Assembly: GCA_959347315.1 (NCBI GenBank)
Contig: OY365806.1
Coordinates: forward strand, 27,332,811 to 27,396,810
Direction of reading: 5' to 3'
Source of the DNA: Bimastos eiseni
Lineage: Eukaryota; Annelida; Clitellata; Crassiclitellata; Lumbricidae
DNA length: 64,000 nt
The notes under the pieces are model-generated. The model saw nothing but the letters and a program-made list of their open reading frames with translations, had not been told where the DNA came from and ran no database searches. Positions 9,172-20,910 of this stretch are shown here, piece by piece. The position numbers and the translations under genes were made by a program. The stretch's first letter is position 1, and each line of letters starts with the position of its first letter.

Positions 9172-9225
9172 ATCACAATCGACGAAAGCGTCGGCTTTAC
9201 CCAGTTTTCGAGCGTCGATTGTGAT
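9172..9225. repeat. Stem-loop, 13-bp perfect arms
   Basis: ATCACAATCGACG (9172-9184) is perfectly complementary to 9213-9225, leaving a 28-nt loop that itself contains a CGAAA/TTTCG pair. Confidence 0.7.
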
Positions 9226-11327
9226 TCAATAACCGAAAAATATAAACGAATATAATCAACATTCGAAACACACATAATTTTATGCATTATAAATTACAGA
9301 TCAAAGCTTACGCTCTCTGCCACGTCCGCAATAATATTTAGCTTATTTATGAACCTGGCAGCTGAAATAGGCCTAGAGCAGAACAGTGTTTTCCAAACAG
9401 GGTGACAGAATACGCAAGGGTGCCTTAAACCTGATCTAGGGGTTCCGTGGACGGTGGGTAGATGATAATAGACGAATATTTGTATAAAACTACTGAATAT
9501 CACAACTGACATATTCCTGTTATTATTTGCTCCTTATACTAGACTATATGTAGAAATAATCGAAACATTACGGTTGAATATCTGGAACGTTGATACGTAA
9601 AATATGAGAATAAAAGTGAATAGACCAACGACTCTCAATAAAGTGCACGACTCTGAAAAGGTTGGAAACCACAGCAGCAGAGACTTCTTTAGTCGCGCTG
9701 TGAAAAATAGAGAAAAATTAGAAAGTAAATGTTTTTCTGTGACAAAAACAATATTTAATTTCCGTAGTGTGGATTTTAGATTACTGTAGCATTTGAGCCT
9801 TTTTGAATAGGATTTTTCATACATTTTATTACACGCTCGTCGTTTAAAGGGTTAGGTTAATAGAATACATCTAGTTTGCAGGAAACGTCTTTCAAATACG
9901 TTTTTATCACGCAAAGTTAGTCCGAAATAAAACCAGCACTGGGCAATTATCAAACAATGAAAAAAATAAACAAAGGAGACTGTCAATTAGCAAAATGTCT
10001 GCGATGAGCCTGATAATTAGTTTTATTCAAATAAACCACCGGCAAACGGTTCGTGTACAGTTAAAAAATACGGCGCTGGTTTTAATTTAAATAAAAAGGC
10101 CAAAAACTATGGTTCAAAAGAGAAGTTGATTGATTTGTCGAATTTACACGAGATGCGCTGAATCTACTAAATAATCAAACTCACAAAAGATATTTTGAAA
10201 AATAATTGCTTTAAAGTTAGTGAGTATCCAAAAAAGGCGGATGAAAAGTAAAAATACTTGTTTTTTTATGCGACCATCTATGATCCTGTAAAACCAACAC
10301 GCAAGGCAGGTTGTTACGAATAAAAGACATAATTTAATACCATTTTGTGAATCCGTTTAAGCTAAATTTGCATACTTAGGTCCACAACAATGATGACCTT
10401 GGGTAACACACCACGATTGCTTATTAGGCCTACAAGCAAGGAGTATCATTTCAACACAACCCACTCAAAGAGTCAATCAGTCATCAACTAACCTTAATTT
10501 GAATAATTTATTTTTAATATCACAAGTTCTTCGTTCAACACCGAGCAGGTCTAAACCATCGAACCATTTTCATCAGTTTACTAGTAATCATGAAAGTTTG
10601 TAAAGGAAACTCACAAAGAAATAAAACAAACAATCGGCTTTATGTAGACGGTATCTTCTTTGGTTTCGACAGTGCTTTGTATGTTAGGCTGAACAAGACT
10701 TAATACTTTAAAAAATGACATCATGTGACCATCACATAGCATTCGTATTTTATATGCCCTTGTGATCTTATGTTGTTCGGGCGTCTGACCTTCTATTCTG
10801 CACACGGTCCAATGATCAAGTCATGAACGACGGCGAAATCCCATGCCGTATGTTATTCAGATAAGTGATAACAATTACGACGTAGATTCTTGTTATTAGG
10901 ACTAACAGTCTTCTAATTATTCATAACTCAAATTCATAAGCAATGAATAAGAGGAAAGACGTTTCGGAGTAGAATGAATAACCATCAAGAATATGTTAAC
11001 ACAAAAATTCTAAAGAACAAACGAAAAAATTGACATAGCAACGACCAAAGAACGAACGAACAAATAAATAAATAAATAAATTCAATAATTATTTCTCTTT
11101 CATGAGAGCCAGCTTCGTCATCAATGACGGAGATGATGACGTTGATACAGCAGATGATTTCATTGTGTTTGTATTGTTCGTGTCTTTGTTGCTGCTGCTG
11201 CTGCTGCTGCTGTTGTTTGTGGGTGTAGGTATTGGAGGTGGGAATGGTAGTGTTAGTAGCAGGTGCCGTGGTGCTAGTGTTGGATGGAGTTGGCTGGCTG
11301 TCCATCTTAGCATCCAAGCGTTTGTCT
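9226..11327. other. No gene recognised; short CAG tract
   Basis: Intergenic or downstream region of the TGF-beta-like gene. A CAG/CTG tract lies at 11191-11212. I looked on the minus strand for the cysteine-rich mature domain expected downstream of the prodomain and did not find it. Open frames at 10985-11317 and 11089-11331 are produced by the simple repeat. Confidence 0.45.
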
Positions 11328-12022
11328 TCAACTGTTGCGTCTTGTTGTCTTGGTGATCATCGTCATGGTGACTGGCCTTGGCTTGGCCTTCGTGTGGACG
11401 ACCAAGAACGGAAGGTAATGTTCCTCCGTCGCCGTCCCTGGAAGTCGCCGTCGACCTTGGCTGAGGTCATCGCCTCCCTGACCCTTCTTCGACTGGACGA
11501 GACTGCGAGTATTTGGACGGCGTAGAGGAGGGACTGGCAGCATCGATGATGCGGCGGGTTCATCGACCGTCATGACGTCATCTCCATCTCTGCAGGTGTC
11601 GCACGTGATGAGCAGACGCAGGACCTGGTCTTCGGAGTCGATGGCTGCCTGTGCAACGCTCGTCGGAAGCAGAACCTTCAGCCAACGCGTCTTCTGAGGA
11701 GCGACCGTCAGAAGGGCCACTGGTTTCGACAGAGGAGGTCCCACGATCGGATCGGACGTCGTTGCTCCGTCGTCGTCACCGTCTGCTGCTCTGGGTGTGT
11801 TCAGGACGTAGACGCTGATGGTATGACGACGCTGGTGACCCTTGACCGGAGTAGGCGTGTCTGGGTCACCCCCTGGGGCACCCGGTCGCTGGCTGGTTCG
11901 GTTGCGTCTGAAGAGAACCGAGACCGTTGCTTCGGTGACCGATAGGCTCCCGTCGACTGCTCTCTTCGACGCTGCCTCTCTCAACGAAAACTGAACGACG
12001 CGATTATCCGACGTATTGGACA
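11328..12022 (-). CDS. TGF-beta/activin-like prodomain, exon 2
   Basis: A 231-codon open frame begins after an acceptor (GTTGCAG, 12023-12029) and runs to a stop at 11328-11330. It has the prodomain pattern of activin/inhibin-like ligands: RVVQFSLREAAS, then VTEATVSVLFRRN, HTISVYVLNT, a Trp followed by LKVLLPTSV, LRLLITCDTC with a CxxC, and near the end HYLPFLVVHTKAK. The phase fits exon 1 (codon split 1+2), and together they form the usual IISYGE followed by VVQFSL arrangement. After PFLVV one expects a basic cleavage site and a cysteine-knot domain. A dibasic TTRR is present but the frame then stops. Either a further exon is used or the gene encodes only the prodomain. The match is by pattern memory, so the subfamily is uncertain. 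Confidence 0.62.
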
Positions 12023-12821
12023 CTGCAACGACATCCAACGAAGGAACACTCTCAATCCATCTGAGGGCAACCACGTTGGTTAATTGACTAAGGACTATAT
12101 CTACAAATCTAACCTGCACTGACTCTCTCATGAAAAATAACTCCTATTCATTACGACAAGTAAAAAGTTGACGCAGATGCTGATGATGAAACAGATATGT
12201 AGACAGTCTTTGACTGACTGTATGTCAACGAGGACTTTGAATGAGTCGTCATGTAGTTTAATGCAACCGAACAACTTGTAGCGCCATTTACGAATCTCTT
12301 GGATATGCTCTCAGGTGGTTTACAGTTCGTTGCCAATAGCAAAGTTCATTCTAGAGCAAAACGTGTTCAATCAGTGGAAAATTGCAATCAATGTGAGCAT
12401 AATCCGTTCATTAGATAAACCATGATTGAACTTGCGCTACATCATCAGTTCCATCACTCAGTTAACATCCAATAAGTTATGTTCTCCAATTGTCGCCATC
12501 TTCATCCAGTACACTCCACTTCAATACAGGCTAGCGACGACATCTATGACGACACCCCTATCTTACACCTTCACTGCCCCACTGCCTTACCTCCACATCA
12601 TCCATTGCTTTACCTCTGTTGCGTTACTTTTACCACCCATTTGCATGTACTTTAAGCAAATGACATAGCCTGCCCTTCAGACATTTATAGAACGCCAGTT
12701 CCATACAACGGACATGATCGATGCCTGTTGCATTCCAATCTCAACCTATCTGTGACAGCTTGACCTTTGACACGTCATCTTTTCCAATCTATCAATCCAA
12801 TCTCAATATATATATATTGAG

Positions 12822-13293
12822 CAGTGTTGTATGCAAGACTTGAAACTTCAAGACCAAGACGAGACCGAGACAGTGAGACGCCGAGACCGAGACAGTAAGG
12901 TACCAAGACCGAGACTGAGAGACTAGACTCAAGACAGTACGAGACAGTAAAGGACAAGTGATCCTATAAAAATGCTGCAAATACTAATGTATCAGTTTTC
13001 GGGAATAAGGTTTATTCGTAATTTTAATTGAAACTTATAATGCTTATATGTATAGTACCAATTCCTGAGAACAGTTTTCATATTGCCGCAAGATTTTACG
13101 ACAGTTAACGCAAAACTTATCGAGATCTCTTGTTCGATGCTGAACAAGACTTTCACTTCAAGACAGTTTCTAAAAATTCTAGACACTATCTCGAGACCGA
13201 GACCGAGACAGCAGGTTTCTGAGACCGAGACACACAAAAACTGTCTCGAGACGTCTCGAGACCGAGACACTGTCTCGGGACCATACAACTCTG
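12822..13293. mobile_element. hAT-like MITE, copy 1
   Basis: Ends in the inverted termini CAGTGTTGTATG and CATACAACTCTG. The interior is rich in CGAGACCGAGAC motifs near both ends with a unique centre (TCAGTTTTCGGGAATAAGG). A second copy lies at 16737-17222. No matching 8-bp target duplication remains, so the insertion is probably old. Confidence 0.8.
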
Positions 13294-13347
13294 GTGCACA
13301 CTGAACGTTACGGGCTGATCGCTCTAACCGATCGACCACTGTGCCAC
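13294..13347 (-). mobile_element. SINE head fragment next to MITE
   Basis: Matches the tRNA-like 5' part of the SINE at 5840-5886 (A-box region, GGCACAGTGGTCGATCGG on the minus strand) and abuts the end of the MITE. The B-box half is absent. Confidence 0.6.
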
Positions 13348-14280
13348 ACAAACTTTCACTGTGTTGTAGCTAGCGAATGGTAGTTTTTTTATTTACTAAT
13401 TAGTTGCTTAAGTTGATTTGTGGCGAACAACGACTTGATGGGGTTTGATAGCTGAAGTGATCGTAATTGGACTTTTAAGACTGAATGGAGTGGTAGAGAT
13501 GCCATCTGGAGAGAACCAAGTGGAGCAAGTTTCAGTAAGACAGAAGTGGGTGCACAATGGCGGTGAAGAATGGTAACATCACCACAACTAAAAAAGAATC
13601 TAGCATAAAATTAGAGTATGCAATGAGACAAGAAGCGGTGCATCTACAAACTACAATATCGTGAGAGGAGAAATACAATCGAAATCTGTCCACCGAAAAT
13701 TGGTGTTAATTTCTCTGAGTTAGGCCGAATGAAAGTCAACGACTTATCACAGCAGGATATTGATTGGTTTCTCTTAAATTCTCAAGATTTCAGTCGAATT
13801 ATATTTTTCTAACTCCCATTATTATACCTAGCTCTTAAAATTGATGGTTAGTGCAGGTAGAAAGTTGCAGTTTAACGACACTGTGTGATAACAAAGAGCA
13901 TTAACGTCGCCCTTCTATTTTATCCAGACTTAGGACTGACACTGTCTGAGTTCTTGCAGCAGAGGAGTTTATAAATGCACCTATATTATTTTCACGGCTA
14001 TATATCTAGGCCCCCGTGTGTTATGCGAACATTTTTCGTAAATTATGCGAAAATATGCGAAATCGCATAATCGCATTAGCCACGGGTACTAGTCATCAGC
14101 AATTAGGTCATCTACGTTCCATTGTAATTACGCTTTTTAAAGGTGTCTATATTGACCAATATTTCTTACTGATGAGTTGACTGCATTTAGCGATCAACTT
14201 CGACCGATACTGAGAGGGAGCAAGCATTTGTAGTTCTTTGTGAACAAACAGCAAACGATAAGTCACGAGTTTAATTCGAT

Positions 14281-14562
14281 AAAAATTGCTAATTCTGCAA
14301 ACCCGAGCGGGCCACTTAAAATCCACCCGCGTGTTAGACAGCCTTGCCTTACAGTCAAACGCTACCGTTCAAGCTTCAGCTTAGTAACAACCTGTGTTTT
14401 TCACTGATCGGAGTTTTCATTTAACTTACTAGCAAACAGTCAAAAACACAGGTTGTTACAAAGCTGAAGCTTGAACGATAGCGTTTGACTGTAAGGCAGG
14501 GCTGTCTAACACGCGGGTGGATTTTAAGTGGCCCGCTCGGGTTTGCAGAATTAACAATTTTT
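14281..14562. repeat. Long inverted repeat: 121-bp arms, 40-bp spacer
   Basis: Left arm 14281-14401 and right arm 14442-14562 are reverse complements with about four mismatches in 121 positions. The arms are not low-complexity. If transcribed, the RNA would fold into a long hairpin. No flanking target duplication was seen. Confidence 0.9.
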
Positions 14563-14581
14563 AATGAAGTGAAGACAAGCC

Positions 14582-14611
14582 AATCTCTGGAGTGGGCCCA
14601 CTCCAGAGATT
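14582..14611. repeat. 30-bp perfect palindrome
   Basis: Two 15-bp halves (AATCTCTGGAGTGGG and its exact complement) meet without a spacer between 14596 and 14597. It sits 20 bp beyond the right arm of the long inverted repeat and is followed by a smaller hairpin (AGATTCC/GGAATCT). Confidence 0.9.
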
Positions 14612-15560
14612 CCACGGAAGGGAATCTTACGAACCAGGACGCCTGGAACGTCGTAGCTAGGTTTATGTTGTTTTATTTATTTTTTAATTTCTCCCTCAGT
14701 GTCACGTAACCGTGGAGAATGTACGTATCATGTATTAAGCTGACAAGTAAACGCTTTGATCTTAGCCAATTGGTCAAGAAGCGATAAGGAAATGATGATG
14801 ATGATGATCACAGAGATTTAATGACATCATATGACAACAATGGCCGTTGACGTCTTTATAGTATTTATGTAATTTAATTTATATTGGCCAATCGGCTCTT
14901 CAGATTGTTTTTTGTATATTGTTTTTTTCTCTTCAGTTTTCCGTCCTTATTTCTTTTCTTTTTTCTTTTCTTTCTTTTTTCGTCTTTCTTTATTTTTCTC
15001 TTTTCCTTGTTGTATATTTTTTTGGTATTTCATACTTTTTGGTCACTTGGACTCTTTTTTAGCCTATTTTGGCTTTTTTTTCCTTCCTTTCTTTTTTTCA
15101 ATATCTTTTTCTTTTATATGTATATTTTTTTGAGATATTGGATCTTTTTTGGCCATTTGGGCTCTTTTGTGGCTTCATAGGCTCTTTTTGTCTATATATT
15201 TTTAAAACATTATTTACAATTATTTGCAATAACTTGACTAACATACATGTTTAATTATTACATATTGAAGAACATTATATATTTATGTGTACAGATTGTC
15301 AAGTATATTCACAATTATTTACAATTATCTACAAAACACATATACATCTGATTTATAATTCCTGAATGAAGTGCTTCATTATTAACCTATACATCACTGT
15401 GATTATAGATCACATTTGAAACTACATGCAATTCCGTTACAAGATAATGTTGGTAAAAGAATTAACTATTTATTTAATACCAATTATCAACATTCATTTG
15501 ACAATATCTGTAATTACTATAGTAATCATTTAATTACTAATTTTATAAGTGAATATATGT
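14612..15560. other. T-rich stretch, no gene
   Basis: Strongly T-rich on the plus strand from about 14900 to 15190, which opens frames full of Phe and Leu. No coding signature. Confidence 0.5.
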
Positions 15561-15905
15561 CTATAATCAGCGATCATATTACTGAGGTCACGTGACTCAA
15601 TTAATATGTATAATCCTGAAAAACACGTGGTGCATTTATCCTTTCTGAATTCGCAAATAGTTAAGTTACATTATAATATCTATAGATCTACAAACATTGA
15701 TTGATGATTGAAATAAGTTTGTTAATTATTATTTAACAATGCAATTTAATTACAATGTAATTATATGATATTATGAATTATAATATTATACCTATAATTA
15801 TTATTTTTATACACCTATATACCACTATGATCGATAGTCATGCTACTGAAATCACGTGAGCTAATTAGTATGCGTCAGCCAGATAAACACGTGGTGTGTC
15901 TAGCC
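15561..15905. repeat. Diverged direct repeat carrying paired CACGTG sites
   Basis: About 80 bp at 15561-15640 recur at 15826-15905 with substitutions. Each copy keeps two CACGTG palindromes (TCACGTGA-like and ACACGTGG) about 35 bp apart. Confidence 0.6.
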
Positions 15906-15959
15906 CAACTAAATACCCATACAATAAATTATATAGTAATATAAATGAAAGAGATTTGG

Positions 15960-16262
15960 TTACAGTATTATCCCTTTATTTATTGTTTTAATAAGTCTAT
16001 AAATGATACTTTGTATATATCCTACATCAAGTAAATTTTTTACGTTAAATTCTAGTTTATAAATGCTACATTGATCCTTCAACGTAGAGGCTATATTTTC
16101 TTTCTTACACTCCATTAGTAGATGTTCAATGCTGTCTGTAGTCTTACATAAGTCACACAATCCTTTGGGATGCCTTCTTATTAGAAATAATCTTATATTT
16201 GTTATGACAAGATAAGGAAATAATTCACGTCGTGCCTTATAAATGACTTTTTGAACTATGAA
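15960..16262 (-). mobile_element. LINE-type reverse transcriptase carboxy-terminal fragment with zinc knuckle
   Basis: An uninterrupted minus-strand frame reads VIYKARRELFPYLV, RLFLIRRHPKGLCDLCKTT, then DSIEHLLMECKKEN. The spacing CxxC-x7-H-x4-C matches the zinc-binding motif after the reverse transcriptase in several non-LTR families. It ends in a stop at 15960. It is truncated at the 5' side. Confidence 0.65.
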
Positions 16263-16736
16263 AAAAGGTTTTCAACGAGGCGAATCTAAATGAAGTGAAT
16301 AACTGTTAAAATTCATATGCGGAAGAGTTACTTCAAAACATGAATGCATTTATATTAATACAATTATAAGTATAGATAACTATCATATAAAACACACATA
16401 AGCGCAGATCTACTCGATTTTCTTTTACACCTATGTAATCAATGGTAAATCAGCCACCTAGCGACCATTCTATTCTTAGCTATAGACGCTGATAGACAAT
16501 GACGTCCAAAGCTATTTATAACTCTGATGACGTAAAGATATAATCAACTCGCTCGGTAAACGCCTTTATTACGCCTTCGCCATGAGAAGTGCGAGACGAG
16601 TGAAGAAATAATTAAACAAATAATTGTAAAATGAATTGTAATTGTAATTGCAATGAAGCATTTATATAGCGCCACTCTTGCAAATAGAGGCGCTTACGAC
16701 TCAATACAAAGCTAAACAAAGCTAAACAGAGAAAAG
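16263..16736. other. No gene seen
   Basis: AT-rich sequence between the LINE fragment and MITE copy 2, possibly more of the decayed LINE. Confidence 0.4.
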
Positions 16737-17222
16737 CAGTGTTGTATGCAAGGCTTGAAACTTCAAGACGAGACCGAGACAGTGAGGTGCCGAGACCGAG
16801 ACCGAGACAGTGAGGTACCCAAGACCGAGACCGAGACACTAGACTCAAAGCAGTACGAGACAGTACGAGACAGTAAAAGACAAATGATCCTATAAAATAT
16901 GCTGTAAAAATACTAATGTATCAGTTTTCGGGAATAAGGTTTATTCGTAATTTCAATTGAAACTTATAATGCATGCATGTATAGTACCAATTCCTGAGAA
17001 CAGTTTTTTATACTGCCGCAAGATTTTAAGACAGTTAACGCGAAACTTATCGAGACTCTCTTGTTCGAGACAGAACAAGACTTTCACTTCAAGACGCTGT
17101 CTAAAATTCTAGACACTACCTCGAACCGAGACCGAGACAGCAGGTTTCTGAGACCGAGGCACTAAAAAACTGTCTCGAGACGTCTTGAGACCGAGACACT
17201 GTCTCGAGACCATACAACTCTG
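16737..17222. mobile_element. hAT-like MITE, copy 2
   Basis: Same orientation as the copy at 12822-13293 and clearly homologous over its full length, with small indels. Ends CAGTGTTGTATG and CATACAACTCTG. Confidence 0.85.
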
Positions 17223-17269
17223 ATACATAGTCAGGCTAAGGTACTCTAGGAACTCTCTGCTTACCTCTT

Positions 17270-17385
17270 TCTCTCATTTATTCTCTGTCGCTCTCTGTCT
17301 CTGTCTCTGTCTGTCTGTCTTTCTTTCTCTCTGTCTCTCTATCTGTCTCTCACACTCTTTCTCACACTCACACACACACACTCTC

Positions 17386-17442
<57 letters not shown>

Positions 17443-17470
17443 AACACACTCTCACTCTCTCTCTTTCTCT

Positions 17471-17543
<73 letters not shown>

Positions 17544-17548
17544 TATCT

Positions 17549-17638
<90 letters not shown>

Positions 17639-17683
17639 AACACACAAACACACTCTCACTCTCTCTCTCTTTCTCTTATCTCT

Positions 17684-17738
<55 letters not shown>

Positions 17739-17805
17739 AACACACAAACACCCTCACTCTCTCTCTTCTCTTATCTCTCACTCTCTCTCTTCTCTTTATC
17801 TCTCA

Positions 17806-17836
<31 letters not shown>

Positions 17837-17838
17837 TC

Positions 17839-17936
<98 letters not shown>
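17270..17936. repeat. CT/GA microsatellite array with CA interruptions
   Basis: About 660 bp of CT dinucleotides with CACACA patches, running into the gap. Long Arg-Glu frames on the minus strand are artefacts of the repeat. Confidence 0.95.
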
Positions 17937-18136
17937 NNNNNNNNNNNNNNNNNNNNNNNNNNNNNNNNNNNNNNNNNNNNNNNNNNNNNNNNNNNNNNNN
18001 NNNNNNNNNNNNNNNNNNNNNNNNNNNNNNNNNNNNNNNNNNNNNNNNNNNNNNNNNNNNNNNNNNNNNNNNNNNNNNNNNNNNNNNNNNNNNNNNNNNN
18101 NNNNNNNNNNNNNNNNNNNNNNNNNNNNNNNNNNNN
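17937..18136. other. Assembly gap of 200 N
   Basis: Exactly 200 N, a standard placeholder for a scaffold join of unknown size. It lies at the edge of the CT array, which probably stopped the assembly. Confidence 0.98.
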
Positions 18137-20127
18137 GCTAGTTCTTTCTTTTTCTCTCCTCGCTATCACACTCTTTCTTTGTTGGTGAATGCCGTTCCAC
18201 CTCGTCGTACTTCCTTCCGTGCTTGCCTTGTCCAACCCTTCCGTCCTTTGACCTCTCTCCATCCCACTATTCCTCTTTCGCCCTTGTTCCTTTCGTCTTT
18301 CCAGTTGACCGATGAAACGAGTGCATTCAGTGACTGAATGGATTGAATTATAGGTGACATTGCGTCCTGCCACCACTCGTCTGCCTGTCTGTATGCGTCG
18401 TCTGCGTGCTCTGTATGCCTGTGTACCCTTTCATCTGCTTTTAAACAGTATTGGAGCGTAGATCCGTCTTCGTCCTTTCCATTGATCTGCGACCTTTCTA
18501 TTGATATACTCCTGTCGAGAAATAACTGTCATGAATTGCCCTGATTTCGACGATAGTGCTCTCTATGGAACAATTGCGGCCGCAGCTTGAAAACTAAATT
18601 GTGAGGACGACTAGATGACTGGATGACTGTGGGTCAAGTAAGACACCGCAGAACAATGAATATTCAGCGATGAACGAACAAAAGATCGATGGAGCGAATA
18701 GACGAACGAATCAATGAATCACTCGTCGAAGAAGGAATCTATCTTTAATCCAATCATCCCATGGATTGATTGGTTGATTGATCAAGTGAACGAAGAAATA
18801 ATAGGCGATGATTTGAATGAAGAGAATTTTACTTAGTGATTGATCGAGACGAGCGATACTTAACAATACTGTTAGTGCGACCAACATCGTTATAATCGAA
18901 AATTTTCACCGTTAACATCATTTAGTATTATTCTAGTAAACCTGTTACTGCTTAGACATCTAGGGTCAGATGTAGTTCAAGGAACAAAAAAATACTTATG
19001 ATGCCAAAGAAGTGGTTTTACTGACCAGAATGTTATCATCGCGGATCTCATTCCCAGGGACTGACAACCGCTGCAGAGGGTCAGTTCCTCTATCTTTACG
19101 TCTGCAGCCCTCTGGCATTAGTTCGTCTGTTCCCATCGGAACACTTACTTCTACGGTTTCAGTTCTTTTGCGCTGTGCCAGCAAGCTTCAACTAGCCAAT
19201 AATATACTTGCTTATTGGTTTACTGTGTCAGTTTTTCAGACGATTCGAAATTTAAGCAGCGTAAAGGATCAAAATATCGTAGGCCTCATTCTCTGTTAGA
19301 GTACGGATTTCACAGACAATGAGGGAGGTCAAATAAGTATGTTAGGTCAATGTTATTTATGGTTGACTGCGAAAGAAAAATGAGGCACAACTCGACAGTC
19401 AAAGGTTTAACCATACTGCTATTATATAACGAGATATAATAAACGCACTGTGAAATCACAACGTCTGGGGAAATAAAATTTTGTAAATGGAATTAAATTG
19501 AAGCTGAATGGTACTTCTTTTTATAATTTTACGGGAGACCAGACTTTTCAGATTCAGCCTATGATTATTAATCAAGAGAATGAGCAGGTAAATAGTTCTA
19601 CGATTACAATTATATCTGTCTATTGATAGACTAAACATTGTTTTAGTAATTACTATGCTTTACATAATGTGTGCATTTCTAAATTCTAAGTCTACTGACA
19701 ACAATTATTAATAAATAGTGGTTACGAGCGGTGCCAAATTCAATCCAGCCAATTACATACGATATGTCGAAAGTTCATAGCTCGGGGCAACTCCTTAATG
19801 TTTTCTTATTTCAAATCATAATTTTGTGCAATATAGGCCTATTAATTTGTTATACTACACAGCTACATTTGTAAAGCTTAATTTTGGCTAGATGCTAGAG
19901 ATAACAGCAATTGGACCTATGTATGTCCTGGTGAGTATGTATGCATAAAGGCTTTTATATAACGTATTTTGTAACTTGTTGTAGTGCTTGTGTGTGACTG
20001 GAATGTTCTATTCCTTCGCGCTGTTTCACAGACCTCAGTTATGTTCGCAACACGGAGATAACTTATTGACACATTAACGCTAATAACCAACTATTCAAGG
20101 AACAAAGAGCCCAAGACTGAACGGATA
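18137..20127. other. No gene seen
   Basis: Unique sequence of moderate GC at 18150-18500, then AT-rich DNA. No coding signature or repeat family recognised. Confidence 0.45.
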
Positions 20128-20312
20128 AACATATATTTGGCTAGAAAAGTCCCGATAGGGGATCCAGATAGGGAAAGGGGTCCGAAGGCAAATGCCTCCA
20201 ATTTCAGGCATGGAATAATTTTTAATCATAGGTGGAATATCTTGCCTTCCTGACACTCGGGACCGGAGGGTTTGAATCCACCACTCAGGGGCGATTGACG
20301 CCTCTGTATTGC
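20128..20312 (+). mobile_element. SINE body copy without tRNA head
   Basis: Contains AAATGCCTCCAATTTCA, CTTGCCTT, GGGACCGGAGGGTTTG and GATTGACGCC in the same order as the minus-strand body at 5545-5690. The tRNA-like head is absent, consistent with 5' truncation. Confidence 0.65.
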
Positions 20313-20417
20313 GCCATTGATAAATGTTTCTATTTGCAACTTGTCGAACAGACAACCAAACAATCCGGATAACATATGGGCACCAAGCAACTTCTTAAGC
20401 GATAGGGAATGACCAAC

Positions 20418-20859
20418 CTTTTTCGCCGTACGAGATGATCTTGTGTTTGTTTTCTCTGCGGAGGACCTTCCCGCGAGTGACTTCTTTCTTGTGCCCCACT
20501 TCCGGTCTCTGTCCTTCGCTGAAGGACGAAGGAGACGGGGGCAGCTGTGATTCGGTAATGTTCAGGTAGCTGATGATGTAGGTCTTGATGTTGATTGCAT
20601 GCCGCTGTTTCGTTCGATTTCTCTGCTGTTCGAAAGCAATCGCCGTTCTCTGTGGACCCTGTGGCCTCTGTGACCCCAGCTGCTGCTGCTGTCGGTGGTG
20701 CTGGTCTCCCACCATGAATAAGCCAGGCGTTGCATTTCCATCTTCGCCAAACGACAGAGGGCGTTGCTGCTGCGCTAGGACTCCTCGAGTGGAACTGGTG
20801 AGAGTCGAAGAAGTCTCGAGGAAAACGACGGACGTAACGAGAATGCGGAACAATTCCAT
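20418..20859 (-). CDS. TGF-beta/activin-like precursor, exon 1 (signal peptide and start of prodomain)
   Basis: The frame starts at ATG 20859-20857, 52 bp downstream of a TATAAAA box. It opens with a hydrophobic signal-peptide-like segment (MELFRILVTSVVFLETSS), a Gln/Arg-rich stretch, then HAINIKTYIISYLNITESQLPP. That matches the first prodomain helix of TGF-beta-family ligands, in which a hydrophobic helix ends before a proline turn. Near the end is NKHKIISYGEK, the usual IISxxE element that precedes the FxLS strand; the strand (VVQFSL) is found at the start of exon 2. Potential N-glycosylation sites are NAT, NRT and NIT. The donor is AAAAAG/GTTGGT with phase 1, matching the acceptor at 12023. 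The product would be secreted and processed. Subfamily unknown. Confidence 0.62.
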
Positions 20860-20910
20860 CCTTCCTTTCCGCCTGTTCTGCTTGTGAGCGGAACGAACGA
20901 CTCATCAGTC

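Larger units (their letters stand above)
12023..20417 (-). other. Inferred 8.4-kb intron of the TGF-beta-like gene
   Basis: Bounded by donor AAAAAG/GTTGGT at 20418/20417 and acceptor at 12023. Joining the exons keeps the frame. The intron holds two MITEs, an inverted repeat, LINE and SINE pieces, the CT array and the gap; see separate entries. Open stretches 12132-12821, 13348-14280, 14612-15560, 16263-16736 and 18137-20127 contain no recognised gene. Confidence 0.5.

Noticed and set aside
11089..11331. Ser/Gln-rich frames just downstream of the TGF-beta-like exon 2
   Set aside because: Created by the CAG tract; contain no cysteine-knot pattern and no clear splice link.
17274..18376. Long Arg/Glu-rich minus-strand frames
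   Set aside because: Produced by the CT/GA array and the N gap; no coding content.
20330..20905. 191-codon minus-strand frame overlapping TGF-beta-like exon 1
   Set aside because: Alternative frame of exon 1; lacks a signal peptide and family motifs, and its start precedes the expected transcription start.
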